Positions 19,068 to 30,537 are shown, counted from the first letter of the stretch. The stretch: DNA of 64,000 nt from Nitrospirales bacterium (GCA_020027535.1 JAHRAK010000135.1:1-64000); one strand, 5' to 3'. Notes: a model not told the origin generated them from the letters alone. Made by a program: numbers and translations.

Positions 19068-20369
19068 ATGGAAAACAAGAGAATGTCATTCAAGAATATA
19101 AGTATATTATTCTCAGTATTACTACTTTCAATCTTTGCCGGATCGGCCTTGGCTGACGAAGGGGGTGCAGCGATCAGCGCGGGGGACACAGGATGGCTCC
19201 TGACTTCCTCCGCCTTGGTTCTCGCCATGATCATTCCGGGCCTGGCTCTCTTTTACGGAGGGATGGTACGCGATAAAAACGTGCTGAGCACCATGATGTA
19301 CAGTGTCATCTCCGTGTGCGTGGTCAGCGTGGTCTGGGTGTTGTGGGGTTATACCATTGCCTTTGGCACGGACGTGGGCGGCCTCGTGGGCAATTTCGAG
19401 TTTCTGTGGTCGGATAGCGTCGGGCCGGAAGCCTTTCCCGGTACGGCAGTCCCGCATCTTGCCTTCATGGTATTTCAACTCATGTTCGCAGGGATTACGG
19501 TGGCGCTGATCAGCGGGGCCATTGCGGAACGCATGAAGTTCAGCGCGTTCGTGCTATTTGCGATCCTGTGGGTCACCCTGATCTATGCACCGTTGGCCCA
19601 TTGGGTCTGGGGCGGTGGATGGTTGGGCGAATTGGGAGCCCTGGATTTTGCCGGCGGCACCGTCGTGCACATCAGTTCGGGTGTGGCTGCCTTGGCCGCA
19701 GCGTTGGTCCTGGGGAAACGGCACGGCTACGGGTCCGAAAAGATGGCTCCCCATAACCTGCCTTTTACCGTGGTCGGGGCGGCCTTGCTCTGGGTGGGAT
19801 GGTTCGGGTTCAACGCGGGGAGCGCCCTGGCGGCCGACGGGATTGCCGCCGGCGCGTTTGTCGCAACCCAGGTGGCCACGTCCGCCGGTGTGTTGGGGTG
19901 GCTGGTGGTCGAATGGATGAAGAGCGGCAAACCCACGGTCTTGGGCGGGGCCAGCGGCGCCATTGCGGGTTTGGTGGCGATTACGCCCGCGGCGGGGTTT
20001 GTCGGCCCGATTTCCTCGATTCTGATCGGTTTCGGCGCTGGGATCCTGTGTTATTTAGCCGTGGTATGGAAAGCCAAATTCGGCTATGATGATGCTCTTG
20101 ACGTATTGGGCATTCACGGCATCGGAGGAACGTGGGGAGCGATAGCCACGGGACTCTTTGCCAGCGTGGGGGCGACCGGCTTGTTTTTCGGAAATCCGGG
20201 GCAGGTGTTCATTCAGGCCGTGGGTGTGGGAGCCACTTGGGTGTTTTCGTTTGTCGGAACCTTTATTATTTTGAAAGTGTTGGATATGGTTATCGGCCTT
20301 CGCGTCGGGAAGGACGAGGAGATCGTCGGACTTGATCTGAGCGAACATAGCGAACGCGCCTATACCTAG
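19068..20369 (+). CDS. amt: Ammonium transporter (first copy)
   Basis: GLALFYGGMVRDKNVLSTMM, AHWVWGGGWLGELGALDFAGGTVVHISSG, GIHGIGGTWGAIATGLFA. Confidence 0.95.
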   Translation: MENKRMSFKNISILFSVLLLSIFAGSALADEGGAAISAGDTGWLLTSSALVLAMIIPGLALFYGGMVRDKNVLSTMMYSVISVCVVSVVWVLWGYTIAFGTDVGGLVGNFEFLWSDSVGPEAFPGTAVPHLAFMVFQLMFAGITVALISGAIAERMKFSAFVLFAILWVTLIYAPLAHWVWGGGWLGELGALDFAGGTVVHISSGVAALAAALVLGKRHGYGSEKMAPHNLPFTVVGAALLWVGWFGFNAGSALAADGIAAGAFVATQVATSAGVLGWLVVEWMKSGKPTVLGGASGAIAGLVAITPAAGFVGPISSILIGFGAGILCYLAVVWKAKFGYDDALDVLGIHGIGGTWGAIATGLFASVGATGLFFGNPGQVFIQAVGVGATWVFSFVGTFIILKVLDMVIGLRVGKDEEIVGLDLSEHSERAYT

Positions 20370-20388
20370 AGTTCGGATTGATTCATGA

Positions 20389-20817
<429 letters not shown>

Positions 20818-20939
20818 CCGGTTCTTCAGCAATCATGCGAACACCATGAAAACCTTGTGAAAGATCAGGAACTGCCGCGGGAACGGCTCCGGGACACTGA
20901 GCTTGCAACTTCACGGCATGGGATCATTTCCGGCTGTTT

Positions 20940-20963
20940 GCGTATCCGGACGACCGGATACGC
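20940..20963 (+). other. Perfect 10-bp hairpin in glnK-amt intergenic region
   Basis: GCGTATCCGG-ACGA-CCGGATACGC, no following T tract. Confidence 0.7.
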
Positions 20964-20996
20964 CGGTTCATCTAACCCTTAACCAGAGGTGGAACC

Positions 20997-22295
20997 GTGA
21001 AGCACTCGACCTTCTCATTCATGTGGCTGTTGGTTGTAATTCTGAGCGTCTGTTGCGGGCCGGCAACCGTATGGGCCCAGGACGGGACCCCCGGAGCCAT
21101 TGATACGGGTGATACGGCGTGGATCCTGGTGTCGTCCGCATTCGTCTTGTGTATGACCTTGCCCGGGTTGGCGCTCTTTTATGGCGGGCTTGTCCGGAGC
21201 AAAAACGTACTCGGGACGCTGATGCATACCGCCATCATTCTGTGCTTGATCAGCATCGTGTGGGTCCTGCTCGGCTATACATTGGCGTTCGGCACGGACG
21301 TGGGCGGAGTGATCGGCAGTCTGGAATTTCTTTTCTCCCTGGGCGTGGGACAGGACGCCTATCCCGGCACCGGCATTCCACATTTGGCCTTTATGGTGTT
21401 TCAACTCATGTTCGCCGCCATCACCGTGGCGCTGATCACCGGCAGCTTTGCCGAACGGATGAAATTTACGGCGTTGCTGCTGTTTGCCGTGCTCTGGTCG
21501 GTCCTGATTTATTCGCCTCTGGCCCATTGGGTGTGGGGGGGAGGCTGGCTGGCGGAGATGGGCGCGTTGGACTTTGCCGGAGGGGCCGTCGTGCATATCA
21601 GTTCAGGTTTCGCCGCCCTCGTCTGTGCGCTGATGTTGGGACAACGGAAAGGTTACGGGGTTGAGTCCATGGTGCCACACAACCTTCCCATGACGGTCAT
21701 GGGGACGGGCCTGTTGTGGTTCGGGTGGTTTGGCTTCAACGCGGGGAGTGCCCTGGGCGCCAACGGAGGCGCGGCTTCAGCCTTTGTCGCCACGCATATT
21801 GCGGCTTGCGCCGGCGGGATCAGTTGGATGGGTGCGGAATGGCTACGGACCGGCAAACCAACCATGCTTGGAGTGGCGAGCGGTATCATCGCGGGACTGG
21901 CCACCATCACTCCCGGAGCCGGGTTCGTTTCGCCTTTGGCGGCGTTACTGATCGGCCTCGTGGCCGGCGTCGTCTGTTACGCCGCGGTTGTCCTGAAAAT
22001 CAGACTCGGGTACGATGATTCGCTCGACGTGGTGGCCATTCACGGCGTCGGCGGGTTTACCGGGATCCTGGCAACCGGGATCTTCGCGTCCGTCGGGGCC
22101 CAGGGGTTACTGTACGGGACCCCGGGTCAATTCGTGATTCAGTTCGTGCTGGCCGTTTCCACGCTCGTGTTTGTCGTGGTCGGCACCTTTGTGATTTTGA
22201 AAGTCGTCGACTTGGTGGTCGGCCTTCGAGTGTCGTCTGAGGAGGAAGAAATCGGGCTCGATTTGAGTCAACATAGTGAGCGCGCCTATTCTTGA
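20997..22295 (+). CDS. amt: Ammonium transporter (second copy)
   Basis: GLALFYGGLVRSKNVLGTLMH, AHWVWGGGWLAEMGALDFAGGAVVHISSG, AIHGVGGFTGILATGIFA; GTG start. Confidence 0.95.
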   Translation: MKHSTFSFMWLLVVILSVCCGPATVWAQDGTPGAIDTGDTAWILVSSAFVLCMTLPGLALFYGGLVRSKNVLGTLMHTAIILCLISIVWVLLGYTLAFGTDVGGVIGSLEFLFSLGVGQDAYPGTGIPHLAFMVFQLMFAAITVALITGSFAERMKFTALLLFAVLWSVLIYSPLAHWVWGGGWLAEMGALDFAGGAVVHISSGFAALVCALMLGQRKGYGVESMVPHNLPMTVMGTGLLWFGWFGFNAGSALGANGGAASAFVATHIAACAGGISWMGAEWLRTGKPTMLGVASGIIAGLATITPGAGFVSPLAALLIGLVAGVVCYAAVVLKIRLGYDDSLDVVAIHGVGGFTGILATGIFASVGAQGLLYGTPGQFVIQFVLAVSTLVFVVVGTFVILKVVDLVVGLRVSSEEEEIGLDLSQHSERAYS

Positions 22296-22348
22296 AAAGC
22301 GTTGGTGCCAGCGTTGTAAACCCTATTGTGTGAAGAAGGAGGTACGGA

Positions 22349-23758
22349 ATGACTCCGCGTGAGGTATTGGATTTTGCAAAAAAGAACAAAGTGGAAATGG
22401 TCGATCTTAAATTTGTGGACCTGGTGGGGACGTGGCAACATTTTTCCACCCCGACATCGGAACTGAGTCTCGATTTGTTTAAAGATGGCTCGGGCTTTGA
22501 CGGGTCGTCCATCCGAGGGTGGAAAGCGATTCAGAACAGCGACATGCTGATTTTTCCTGACCCGAACACCGCCCGCTTGGATCCGTTTACCGAACTGCCC
22601 ACTCTCAGCATGGTGTGTAACGTGCAAGATCCGATCACGCGCGCCGTCTATGAGCGTGACCCGCGAGGCGTCGCTCAACGGGCGGAGCAATACCTGAAGA
22701 GTACCAGAATCGGCGATCTTTCCTATTGGGGGCCTGAAGCCGAGTTCTTTATTTTTGATCATGCCAGTTATGACCAAACCAGCAATTCGGGATATTATTT
22801 TATCGACTCCGAGGAGGGTATTTGGAATTCAGGCGAAGACGGTCACAATTTAGGATCACGGCCGCGGCACAAGGAAGGCTATTTCCCCGTCGCGCCAACG
22901 GATACGCAACAGGATATCCGCTCCGAAATGGTCCGGGAAATGGAAAAAGCCGGCATTCGCGTTGAAAAACATCACCACGAAGTGGCAACGGCGGGACAAG
23001 CTGAAATCGATCTTCGCTTTGATACCCTACTGAGTATGGCCGACAAAATGATGATGTATAAGTACATTGTCAAAAACGTGGCACGGCGTCACAACAAAAC
23101 TGCCACGTTTATGCCCAAGCCGTTATTCCAGGATAACGGTACGGGTATGCACACCCATCAAAGTATTTGGAAGGACGGGAAGCCGACGTTCGCCGGCAAG
23201 GAATACGCGGGCGTGTCGAAAACGTGTTTGTATTACATCGGCGGCGTCCTGAAACATGCGCAGGCCCTGGCGGCGTTCACGAATCCCACGACCAATTCCT
23301 ATAAACGGTTGACCCCGGGATTCGAAGCGCCCGTACTGTTGGCGTATTCCAGCCGAAACCGGTCAGCTGGCATTCGGATTCCAATGTATTCTCCCAATCC
23401 GAAGGCCAAACGGATCGAAGTCAGATTTCCCGACCCCTCGGCCAATTTTTATCTGGCGTTCAGTGCGATGCTGATGGCGGGACTCGACGGCATTCAAAAC
23501 AAGATCGATCCCGGGGAGGCCATGGATAAAAACCTCTACGATTTGGCACCGGAAGAAGCCGGTGATATTCCAACCGTTCCCGCAAGTTTGGATGAAGCCC
23601 TCGACAATCTGGAAAACGACTATCAGTTCCTGTTAAAAGGCGGCGTCTTCAGTGAAGACCTGGTGGAAGCCTGGATCGGCTATAAACGGGAAAATGAAGT
23701 TGATCAAGTCAGAATTCGACCCCATCCGCATGAATTCTTTTTGTACTACGATATTTAA
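22349..23758 (+). CDS. glnA: Glutamine synthetase type I
   Basis: [55 protein letters not shown], adenylylation-site motif [11 protein letters not shown]. Confidence 0.96.
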   Translation: MTPREVLDFAKKNKVEMVDLKFVDLVGTWQHFSTPTSELSLDLFKDGSGFDGSSIRGWKAIQNSDMLIFPDPNTARLDPFTELPTLSMVCNVQDPITRAVYERDPRGVAQRAEQYLKSTRIGDLSYWGPEAEFFIFDHASYDQTSNSGYYFIDSEEGIWNSGEDGHNLGSRPRHKEGYFPVAPTDTQQDIRSEMVREMEKAGIRVEKHHHEVATAGQAEIDLRFDTLLSMADKMMMYKYIVKNVARRHNKTATFMPKPLFQDNGTGMHTHQSIWKDGKPTFAGKEYAGVSKTCLYYIGGVLKHAQALAAFTNPTTNSYKRLTPGFEAPVLLAYSSRNRSAGIRIPMYSPNPKAKRIEVRFPDPSANFYLAFSAMLMAGLDGIQNKIDPGEAMDKNLYDLAPEEAGDIPTVPASLDEALDNLENDYQFLLKGGVFSEDLVEAWIGYKRENEVDQVRIRPHPHEFFLYYDI

Positions 23759-23794
23759 TTCAGCAGTGCTTGGGACATGAAGATTCGATCAGAC

Positions 23795-23836
23795 AAAACG
23801 GCGCATTTTCGATTCAATCGGAAATGCGCCGTTTTT
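23795..23836. terminator. Bidirectional terminator between glnA and convergent GlnE-like gene
   Basis: AAAACGGCGCATTT...AAATGCGCCGTTTTT; overlaps the last codons of the minus-strand gene. Confidence 0.8.
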
Positions 23837-26114
23837 CTTTCCCGGATTGCTTTCGGCAAAACAATTTGACAAAGATGGCGTGTGACCGGTTCATTCGTTT
23901 TTGCAACTCGCTTTCAAACGCCCGTGCCCCTTCTTGCCAGACGTCGGTCATATATCCCAATCTTCTTGCAAGATACGTCATGGCGTCGGAACCCGATTCC
24001 GGTAGCACCAGGTCCTTGGCATTTCCCCGAACGATGCGCAATCCATCGATGACCTTTCTCAGAAACAGATAATCGTCCACCAGGATCGTTCCATCCTGAC
24101 GAGAGAGAAGTTTTGTCGCTTGAAGGGCCTTGAGCGCTTGCAGGGTGTTGGGTGTATGGAGTGAGGACTCCCGGTGTCCATACTGTATTTGAAGGTATTG
24201 CGCGGTGTATTCAATGTCGATGAGCCCACCCGGGCTGTATTTGGCGTGAATGGTTCCCTGGGGAATCAACTCTCGTATCTGCCTGCGGCGCAGGTGCAAC
24301 GCGGTGTCCAGCGGCCAGGAGGACCGGCTGTATACGAAGTCATTACGGTAGCGTTCGATGCGCCGGCCAAGTGCGGCATTCCCTGCAACGTGCCGCAGCT
24401 TAATCCAGGCTTGCCGTTCAAAAGGCGCGGCGGCGCCTCCCGTCCGATAGTAGCGTTGAATTTCTTCAAATGAATTCGCGAGCAGGCCTTTTTCTCCGTG
24501 AGGTCGAAGTCTGATGTCGAGTTGAAAAATTCCTTCCTGTTTCGCCTCGATCCAATGAAGGAATTCCTGCACGATTCGTTCGTAGTATTCACCGATGATG
24601 GGATTGGCAACGCCGGAAGCGCTCGTCCCATAGACAAAAACGAGCTCGATATCGGAGGCGTAGCCCAACTCACGTCCACCCAACTTGCCCAATCCGCAAA
24701 TACTGAAGGGCAGAGGACTCCTCTTCAGCGTGGACGGCGGCGAGTGTTTTCGATTGACCATGGCCTGGGCTTCGATGAGGGCTTGTGCTAAGATCACTTC
24801 CGCCAAGGTCGTGAGAGATTCGGAGAACGCGGGGAGAGGTGTCTCGTTGAGAATATGATGCATGTCGATACGAAACAATTCCTGATCCTTAAACTGATTC
24901 AAGAGCCTTTTTCGGATTTCAGATTGTTTGCTCTTTTCGAGTCCGGCCTTCAACGTTTTGGCGAGCGAGATTTTTGATGAACGGGCCTGGGGTTGATGAA
25001 ACTTTTCAATAACAGGCAAAAGGTTGGCGTGTTGTCGGCGAAGGAAGTCTTCCCACAAGAAATCGCTCGTGCCGAATAACCGGGCGAGGTTAGCCAACGA
25101 ATCTTTTCTGGTGAGCCAGTTGATCTGTTTCTTGTTGAGATGATGTTCCAGCAACTGATCGAGAAAGTGACTAAAGTGGTTTAAAGCCCTGCCGGGGTCC
25201 GGGGCCCACGTGAGGTAATGGGTAAATTCCTTGATGAGAGCCGCAGCCACGGTCAGTTCCTGTTGTTCCTGCGTCGAAACGATTTTCTTTCTATGTTGAT
25301 CCCTGACAAAAAATCGGTTGTGAACTCTGAGCCCGTCTCCTTCGATTGTGGCTTTTGATAAATAGAGTCCTCTCATGGCCAACGCATTCGTAAAGGCATA
25401 CAAAAAAGCCGGAGAATCCGTGCCCCTGATATCTACGACAGTTTCACGTGCAGAAAGCGCATTGTTGAAGACAATTTCTGCCGGATGCACAAGAGCGGAA
25501 GCAGCCGCTTTTCTTTGTCCAAGCGTTTCGACCAATTTTCGGTTCACCCAATTCCGAACCTCCTGGGTTTTCCGGGACTCGAGCAATCGAATCATGTTCG
25601 TCAATTCCCGACTCAGTTCTTTTTGAATTTCTGTATTGAAGAGCGCACCCGGTAGAACGTGAACCAGAAACACGTCCACGACTTTTTTTCTTGATAACCC
25701 GGGCTGCTGGAGGTGACGACGAACCGGCCATTTGGAGGCTTGCCGGCGATGCATGGATTTCGGCTGGAGGGTAGGAGACACAACGGGCGGGTCTTCATAC
25801 GTAAAAATCAAGGCTTCTCGTATATCGAAGCCATAGGCAGACAGCAACCCGCAAATTGTGGCAAATTCCGCAAAATAATCGTAGGCGACCACCGTGAGCC
25901 GGTACCAGCCTGCATCCTTTTCAGGTTCGACGTGGAGCGTACAGGGGGATTCAGGGGTCAGGGTGTTGGCCAAAGCCACGTGTTTCGCAATGGTCCGTAG
26001 TCGAAATTGGGAGAAATAATCCGTATCCATGCGATTCAGAAAGTCTTTGAAAATCGCCGGATCGACTTCTGGAAACCGTGTCTGGAATTCCGTCCATTTC
26101 GGGGTCTCTTTCAT
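23814..26114 (-). CDS. ACT-like region plus GlnE-type nucleotidyltransferase (adenylyltransferase-half-like)
   Basis: Tandem ACT-like segments (YRLTVVAYDYFAEFATICGLLSAYGFDIREALIFTYED; ETVVDIRGTDSPAFLYAFTNALAMRGLYLSKATIEGDGLRVHNRFFVRD), then ICGLGKLGGRELGYASDIELVFVYG and KYSPGGLIDIEYTAQYLQ. Confidence 0.85.
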   Translation of the reverse strand: MKETPKWTEFQTRFPEVDPAIFKDFLNRMDTDYFSQFRLRTIAKHVALANTLTPESPCTLHVEPEKDAGWYRLTVVAYDYFAEFATICGLLSAYGFDIREALIFTYEDPPVVSPTLQPKSMHRRQASKWPVRRHLQQPGLSRKKVVDVFLVHVLPGALFNTEIQKELSRELTNMIRLLESRKTQEVRNWVNRKLVETLGQRKAAASALVHPAEIVFNNALSARETVVDIRGTDSPAFLYAFTNALAMRGLYLSKATIEGDGLRVHNRFFVRDQHRKKIVSTQEQQELTVAAALIKEFTHYLTWAPDPGRALNHFSHFLDQLLEHHLNKKQINWLTRKDSLANLARLFGTSDFLWEDFLRRQHANLLPVIEKFHQPQARSSKISLAKTLKAGLEKSKQSEIRKRLLNQFKDQELFRIDMHHILNETPLPAFSESLTTLAEVILAQALIEAQAMVNRKHSPPSTLKRSPLPFSICGLGKLGGRELGYASDIELVFVYGTSASGVANPIIGEYYERIVQEFLHWIEAKQEGIFQLDIRLRPHGEKGLLANSFEEIQRYYRTGGAAAPFERQAWIKLRHVAGNAALGRRIERYRNDFVYSRSSWPLDTALHLRRRQIRELIPQGTIHAKYSPGGLIDIEYTAQYLQIQYGHRESSLHTPNTLQALKALQATKLLSRQDGTILVDDYLFLRKVIDGLRIVRGNAKDLVLPESGSDAMTYLARRLGYMTDVWQEGARAFESELQKRMNRSHAIFVKLFCRKQSGKEKRRISD

Positions 26115-26198
26115 GATAAAGAAGTATACCGTAAAATGCTGCCATTGGAAGGGTTCCCGGTTTTTTTACAATGAGGACTTTTCACATGAGTCGTTCTC

Positions 26199-27806
26199 AT
26201 GTCCATGATGTCTAATCCACAATCGTCCCCGACCCCGGATCCTCGCTCGCTCCTGCTTTCGCCGGATTTGGCGCGTTCGGAAGTGGCACGGTTGTTGGCC
26301 CCGTACGGGTTCCAGGATTGGGAGCAAGCCGATGCCAACCTTCAGCTTATGGCCGGTGATCCGCGAAGCCGAAAACGGCTTGCCGTCGTTCTCCCTGACC
26401 TGTTGCATGCCGTTTCAGAAACGGCCGATCCTGACCAAGCCCTAAGTGAATGGGAACGATACCTTGATGCCGGCAATGCACGAGCCCAAACGTTCGGCTT
26501 TTTAGCGCAAGCGCCACAGGTCCTGCAATTGCTGTGCGTCCTGTTTGGAAACAGTCCCGCGATGGCGGAGACGCTCATTCGAGACCCCATGCTGATGTAT
26601 TGGATCGAGGAAGAGCATATCTTGAAATCCCGCCCCACTCCCAAACGTCTTCAGGCGTCGTTATCCGAAACCCTTGGTCTCATGGAAGGTTATGAATATA
26701 AGCTCGACGCGCTTCGACGCTTTCACCGCCGTGAAATGCTACGTATCGGCGCACGTGATCTCTTTCGTGTATCGTCGGTCAGGGAAACAACGCAATCTCT
26801 GTCCCGACTCGTGGATATGGTCATTCATGCCGCATATCAACTTGTGAACGAAAAACTTCGGAAAAAATACGGCATTTTTTGTGAGCAAAGTCCCGGATGG
26901 GTCAAGAGTGAAACGGGATTTGTGGTGTTGGGAATGGGGAAATTAGGTGGGTGCGAACTGAATTACAGCTCCGACGTCGATCTCATCTATTTGTATGCAT
27001 CGGCAAAAAAAGAGACCCACGTTGCAAAAGACCAGATCAGTCTTGACGTTTTTTTCCAATTGATTGCGAGGGAACTTACGCGGGTCCTGTCGATGGCCAC
27101 TTCAGAAGGATGTTTGTTTCGCGTGGATTTGCGATTGCGACCCGAGGGATCCGTCGGACCATTGGCGTGGTCGAACCGTGAAGCCGTGCAATACTATCAA
27201 ACGCGGGGGAGGACCTGGGAACGGCTGGCATTGCTAAGGGCTCGCCCCATAGCCGGCCAGCGCTCCTTGGGACAGGCCTTCCTCAGGAAAATCCGGCCTT
27301 TTGTCATAGGGCGAGAAAAACGGAACACCCAAAACGTCATCAACACGGTTCACAAGCTCAGGGCAGAGATTCATCAAAAAGTCCAGCGAAAAGGAGAGTA
27401 TGAGCGCAACGTCAAACTCAGCCCCGGAGGAATCCGCGACATTGAATTCATGATCCAGACACTTCAATTACTGCACGCTGCCACGCATCCGCAATTGCTT
27501 GAGTCGAATACGCCCACGAGTCTTCAACATCTTCGCACCCTCAAGCTTCTGCAAGACGATGATGGGCAATTTCTTGAAGAAGCCTATCTGTTTTTGCGTG
27601 ACGTCGAGCATAAATTGCAAATGGTTCACGAATTGCAAACCCATACCTTGCCTCGTGAATCTTCTGAATTGACCAAATGTGCGATTCGCATGGGTTACAG
27701 GGAACAACCTTCTTCTTCTGCGACAACAACATTTCTTGCCCGCTACGAATCAGTCAGGTCCAGGGTTCAAGCCGTCTACGAACGGATCTTGTCTTCGCCA
27801 AGTTGA
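26199..27806 (+). CDS. GlnE N-terminal (adenylyl-removase-like) half as a separate protein
   Basis: VLGMGKLGGCELNYSSDVDLIYLYA, FRVDLRLRPEGSVGPLAWS, KLSPGGIRDIEFMIQTLQLLHA; ends after one NTase module. Confidence 0.85.
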   Translation: MSMMSNPQSSPTPDPRSLLLSPDLARSEVARLLAPYGFQDWEQADANLQLMAGDPRSRKRLAVVLPDLLHAVSETADPDQALSEWERYLDAGNARAQTFGFLAQAPQVLQLLCVLFGNSPAMAETLIRDPMLMYWIEEEHILKSRPTPKRLQASLSETLGLMEGYEYKLDALRRFHRREMLRIGARDLFRVSSVRETTQSLSRLVDMVIHAAYQLVNEKLRKKYGIFCEQSPGWVKSETGFVVLGMGKLGGCELNYSSDVDLIYLYASAKKETHVAKDQISLDVFFQLIARELTRVLSMATSEGCLFRVDLRLRPEGSVGPLAWSNREAVQYYQTRGRTWERLALLRARPIAGQRSLGQAFLRKIRPFVIGREKRNTQNVINTVHKLRAEIHQKVQRKGEYERNVKLSPGGIRDIEFMIQTLQLLHAATHPQLLESNTPTSLQHLRTLKLLQDDDGQFLEEAYLFLRDVEHKLQMVHELQTHTLPRESSELTKCAIRMGYREQPSSSATTTFLARYESVRSRVQAVYERILSSPS

Positions 27807-27942
27807 TCGTTCGAGAAACACAAGCGTTCCCAACTTCCTTTTCCCGACTTTTCACGTCGTACTCCTTGATTTTTAAGAGATGGTGGCTATCTGTGATACT
27901 CGACCATGCAATCAATGAATGAGGAAAGGGGATCCTGAAATT

Positions 27943-30537
27943 ATGGACATGAATCGTATGACGTTGAAAGTGCAGGAGGCCCTGCAAGCCGCGTCTGCCC
28001 TCGCCATGCACCGCAGTCACCAGGGCATCGACGTCGAGCACCTGCTGGCGGCATTACTGGACCAACCCGACGGGTCCGCCGGCCCGATCCTGGAACAGGC
28101 CGGGGTATCCAGCTCCGCGGCCAAAGCCAGGGCCGAGCAACGTCTGGCAAAAATTCCTCAGGTCCGCGGGTCGGGAGCGGCGCCGGGACAGCTTCACTTG
28201 ACCCAACGAACGGCCACGCTTCTTTCTCGCGCCGAGGACGAAAAACAGGCGTTGAAAGACGAATACATCAGTGTCGAGCATCTCTTGCTTGCCATGGCGG
28301 TCCATGAAGGCGTGTTAAAAGACCTGGGAGTGACACGCGATAAATTGTTGGCCGGGTTGCAACACATTCGCGGCAATCAACGCGTGACCAGCCAGGATCC
28401 CGAGGGAACGTTTCAAGCGCTGGAAAAGTATGGCCGGGATTTGACCGGGTTGGCCGGCCAGGGGAAATTGGACCCGGTTATCGGTCGTGATGAGGAAATC
28501 CGGCGGACGATTCAGATTTTATCCAGACGAACCAAGAATAACCCCGTTCTTATCGGTGAACCCGGAGTCGGGAAAACGGCCATTGTCGAGGGACTGGCCC
28601 AGCGGATTATCAAGGGGGACGTGCCTGAAGGATTGAAACGGAAACGCGTGGTCGTCCTGGACATGGGAGCATTGGTGGCAGGGGCCAAATTCCGGGGAGA
28701 GTTTGAGGAACGGTTGAAGGCCGTCTTAAAAGAAATTCAGTCGTCGCAGGGCGAGATCCTCCTTTTTATCGACGAGTTGCACACCGTCGTGGGCACGGGA
28801 GCGGCAGAAGGGGCCATGGACGCCGCCAACCTGCTCAAACCGATGCTTGCCAGGGGAGAACTCCACCTGATCGGGGCAACGACCTTGGATGAATATCGAA
28901 AGCATATTGAAAAAGATGCGGCTCTCGAGCGTCGTTTCCAACCCGTGCTCGTGGAACAACCATCGGTGGAAAACACGATTTCGATTCTGCGGGGGCTCAA
29001 GGAACGGTACGAGGTTCATCATGGGGTCCGCATCAAAGACGCGGCTTTGGTTGCGGCCGCACGGCTCTCTCATCGGTATATTGGCGACCGATTTCTTCCG
29101 GACAAGGCTATCGATCTTGTTGATGAATCCGCCGCGCGACTTCGTACGGAGATCGATAGCATGCCCGCCGAATTGGACGAGGTGTCCCGAAAGGTTCTGC
29201 AACTCGAAATTGAACGAGAAGCCCTCAAAAAGGAGGATGATCCTGGCAGTCAAGCGAGACTCAAAACGTTGGAAAATGAACTTGAGGACAAGCGTCGAGA
29301 ATGCACCGCATTGAAACAACAATGGGAAGCGGAAAAATCCGCCGTCGGGCGATTGCAGCAGATCCGGCAACAGCTTGAAGACTTGAAGCACCAGATTGAA
29401 AAAGCCGAACGCGAATACGATCTCAATCGCGTTGCGGAACTCCGCTATGGAACGATACCCCGGCTGGAAAGAGAGCTTCAGACTGAAGAAGCCCATCTTG
29501 ACCGACAAGAGGGGGAGTCACGTCTTCTGAAAGAGGAAGTCGATGAAGAAGATATTGCGGAAGTCGTCAGCCGTTGGACGGGCATTCCGATTAGCCGGCT
29601 TCTTCAGGGAGAAATGGAAAAACTTTTGCAATTGGGAGAACGACTTCATCAACGCGTTGTCGGCCAGGATGAAGGGGTTCGAGCCGTCGCCGATGCGGTT
29701 CTCCGGGCCCGATCAGGCATCAAGGACCCCAATCGACCGATCGGATCGTTTTTATTTCTTGGCCCGACCGGCGTCGGAAAAACCGAACTGGCTCGAGCTC
29801 TGGCGCATATCCTCTTTGATGACGAAGCCAACCTCATACGGATTGATCTGTCGGAATATATGGAAAAACATGCCGTGGCGCGACTCATCGGCGCCCCGCC
29901 GGGCTACGTTGGCTATGAAGAGGGCGGGCAATTGACCGAAGCTGTGAGGCACCGTCCTTTTTGCGTGATTCTGTTGGACGAGATCGAGAAAGCCCATCAT
30001 GACGTGTTCAATATTTTGTTGCAGGTGCTTGATGACGGCCGGTTGACCGATTCCCAAGGGCGGACCGTCGATTTCAAAAATACGGTATTGATTATGACGT
30101 CGAATGTCGGCAGTCAGGAAATTCTGGAGGCGCAACAGCGCGAACAAACTTATGAAGAATTGCAGACTCTTGTCTTGCATGAGGTCAAACACCATTTCCG
30201 TCCTGAATTTTTGAATCGCATCGATGAAACCGTCGTATTTCATCCACTCAGCACGGATGAAGTCGGTCTTATCGCGGAAATTCAACTGGTTCGCCTCAGA
30301 GTCAGACTGGAGGACCGGAGAATTCGCTTAGAGGTAACCGACGAGGCGTTGTCGAATTTGGGAATGCGAGGCTATAGTCCCACGTATGGTGCTCGGCCGT
30401 TGAAACGATTGATCCAACATGACGTGGAAACACCCTTGTCGAAGCTGCTGGTCAAAGGGGAACTGAAAGACGGTGACGCGGTGACGGTCGATTGCAAAGA
30501 CGGGCAGGTGGTTATCGTCCCCATGATTGGAGGATAG
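27943..30537 (+). CDS. clpB: ATP-dependent disaggregase ClpB
   Basis: Clp-N repeats, two AAA+ modules ([32 protein letters not shown]) and long coiled-coil middle domain. Confidence 0.96.
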   Translation: MDMNRMTLKVQEALQAASALAMHRSHQGIDVEHLLAALLDQPDGSAGPILEQAGVSSSAAKARAEQRLAKIPQVRGSGAAPGQLHLTQRTATLLSRAEDEKQALKDEYISVEHLLLAMAVHEGVLKDLGVTRDKLLAGLQHIRGNQRVTSQDPEGTFQALEKYGRDLTGLAGQGKLDPVIGRDEEIRRTIQILSRRTKNNPVLIGEPGVGKTAIVEGLAQRIIKGDVPEGLKRKRVVVLDMGALVAGAKFRGEFEERLKAVLKEIQSSQGEILLFIDELHTVVGTGAAEGAMDAANLLKPMLARGELHLIGATTLDEYRKHIEKDAALERRFQPVLVEQPSVENTISILRGLKERYEVHHGVRIKDAALVAAARLSHRYIGDRFLPDKAIDLVDESAARLRTEIDSMPAELDEVSRKVLQLEIEREALKKEDDPGSQARLKTLENELEDKRRECTALKQQWEAEKSAVGRLQQIRQQLEDLKHQIEKAEREYDLNRVAELRYGTIPRLERELQTEEAHLDRQEGESRLLKEEVDEEDIAEVVSRWTGIPISRLLQGEMEKLLQLGERLHQRVVGQDEGVRAVADAVLRARSGIKDPNRPIGSFLFLGPTGVGKTELARALAHILFDDEANLIRIDLSEYMEKHAVARLIGAPPGYVGYEEGGQLTEAVRHRPFCVILLDEIEKAHHDVFNILLQVLDDGRLTDSQGRTVDFKNTVLIMTSNVGSQEILEAQQREQTYEELQTLVLHEVKHHFRPEFLNRIDETVVFHPLSTDEVGLIAEIQLVRLRVRLEDRRIRLEVTDEALSNLGMRGYSPTYGARPLKRLIQHDVETPLSKLLVKGELKDGDAVTVDCKDGQVVIVPMIGG

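Noticed and set aside
26285-26300. TGGCAC-N5-TTGG resembling a sigma54 -24/-12 promoter
   Set aside because: Lies inside the GlnE-half coding sequence in sense orientation with an imperfect -12 element; no gene start follows. I saw no convincing sigma54 site before amt, glnK or glnA.
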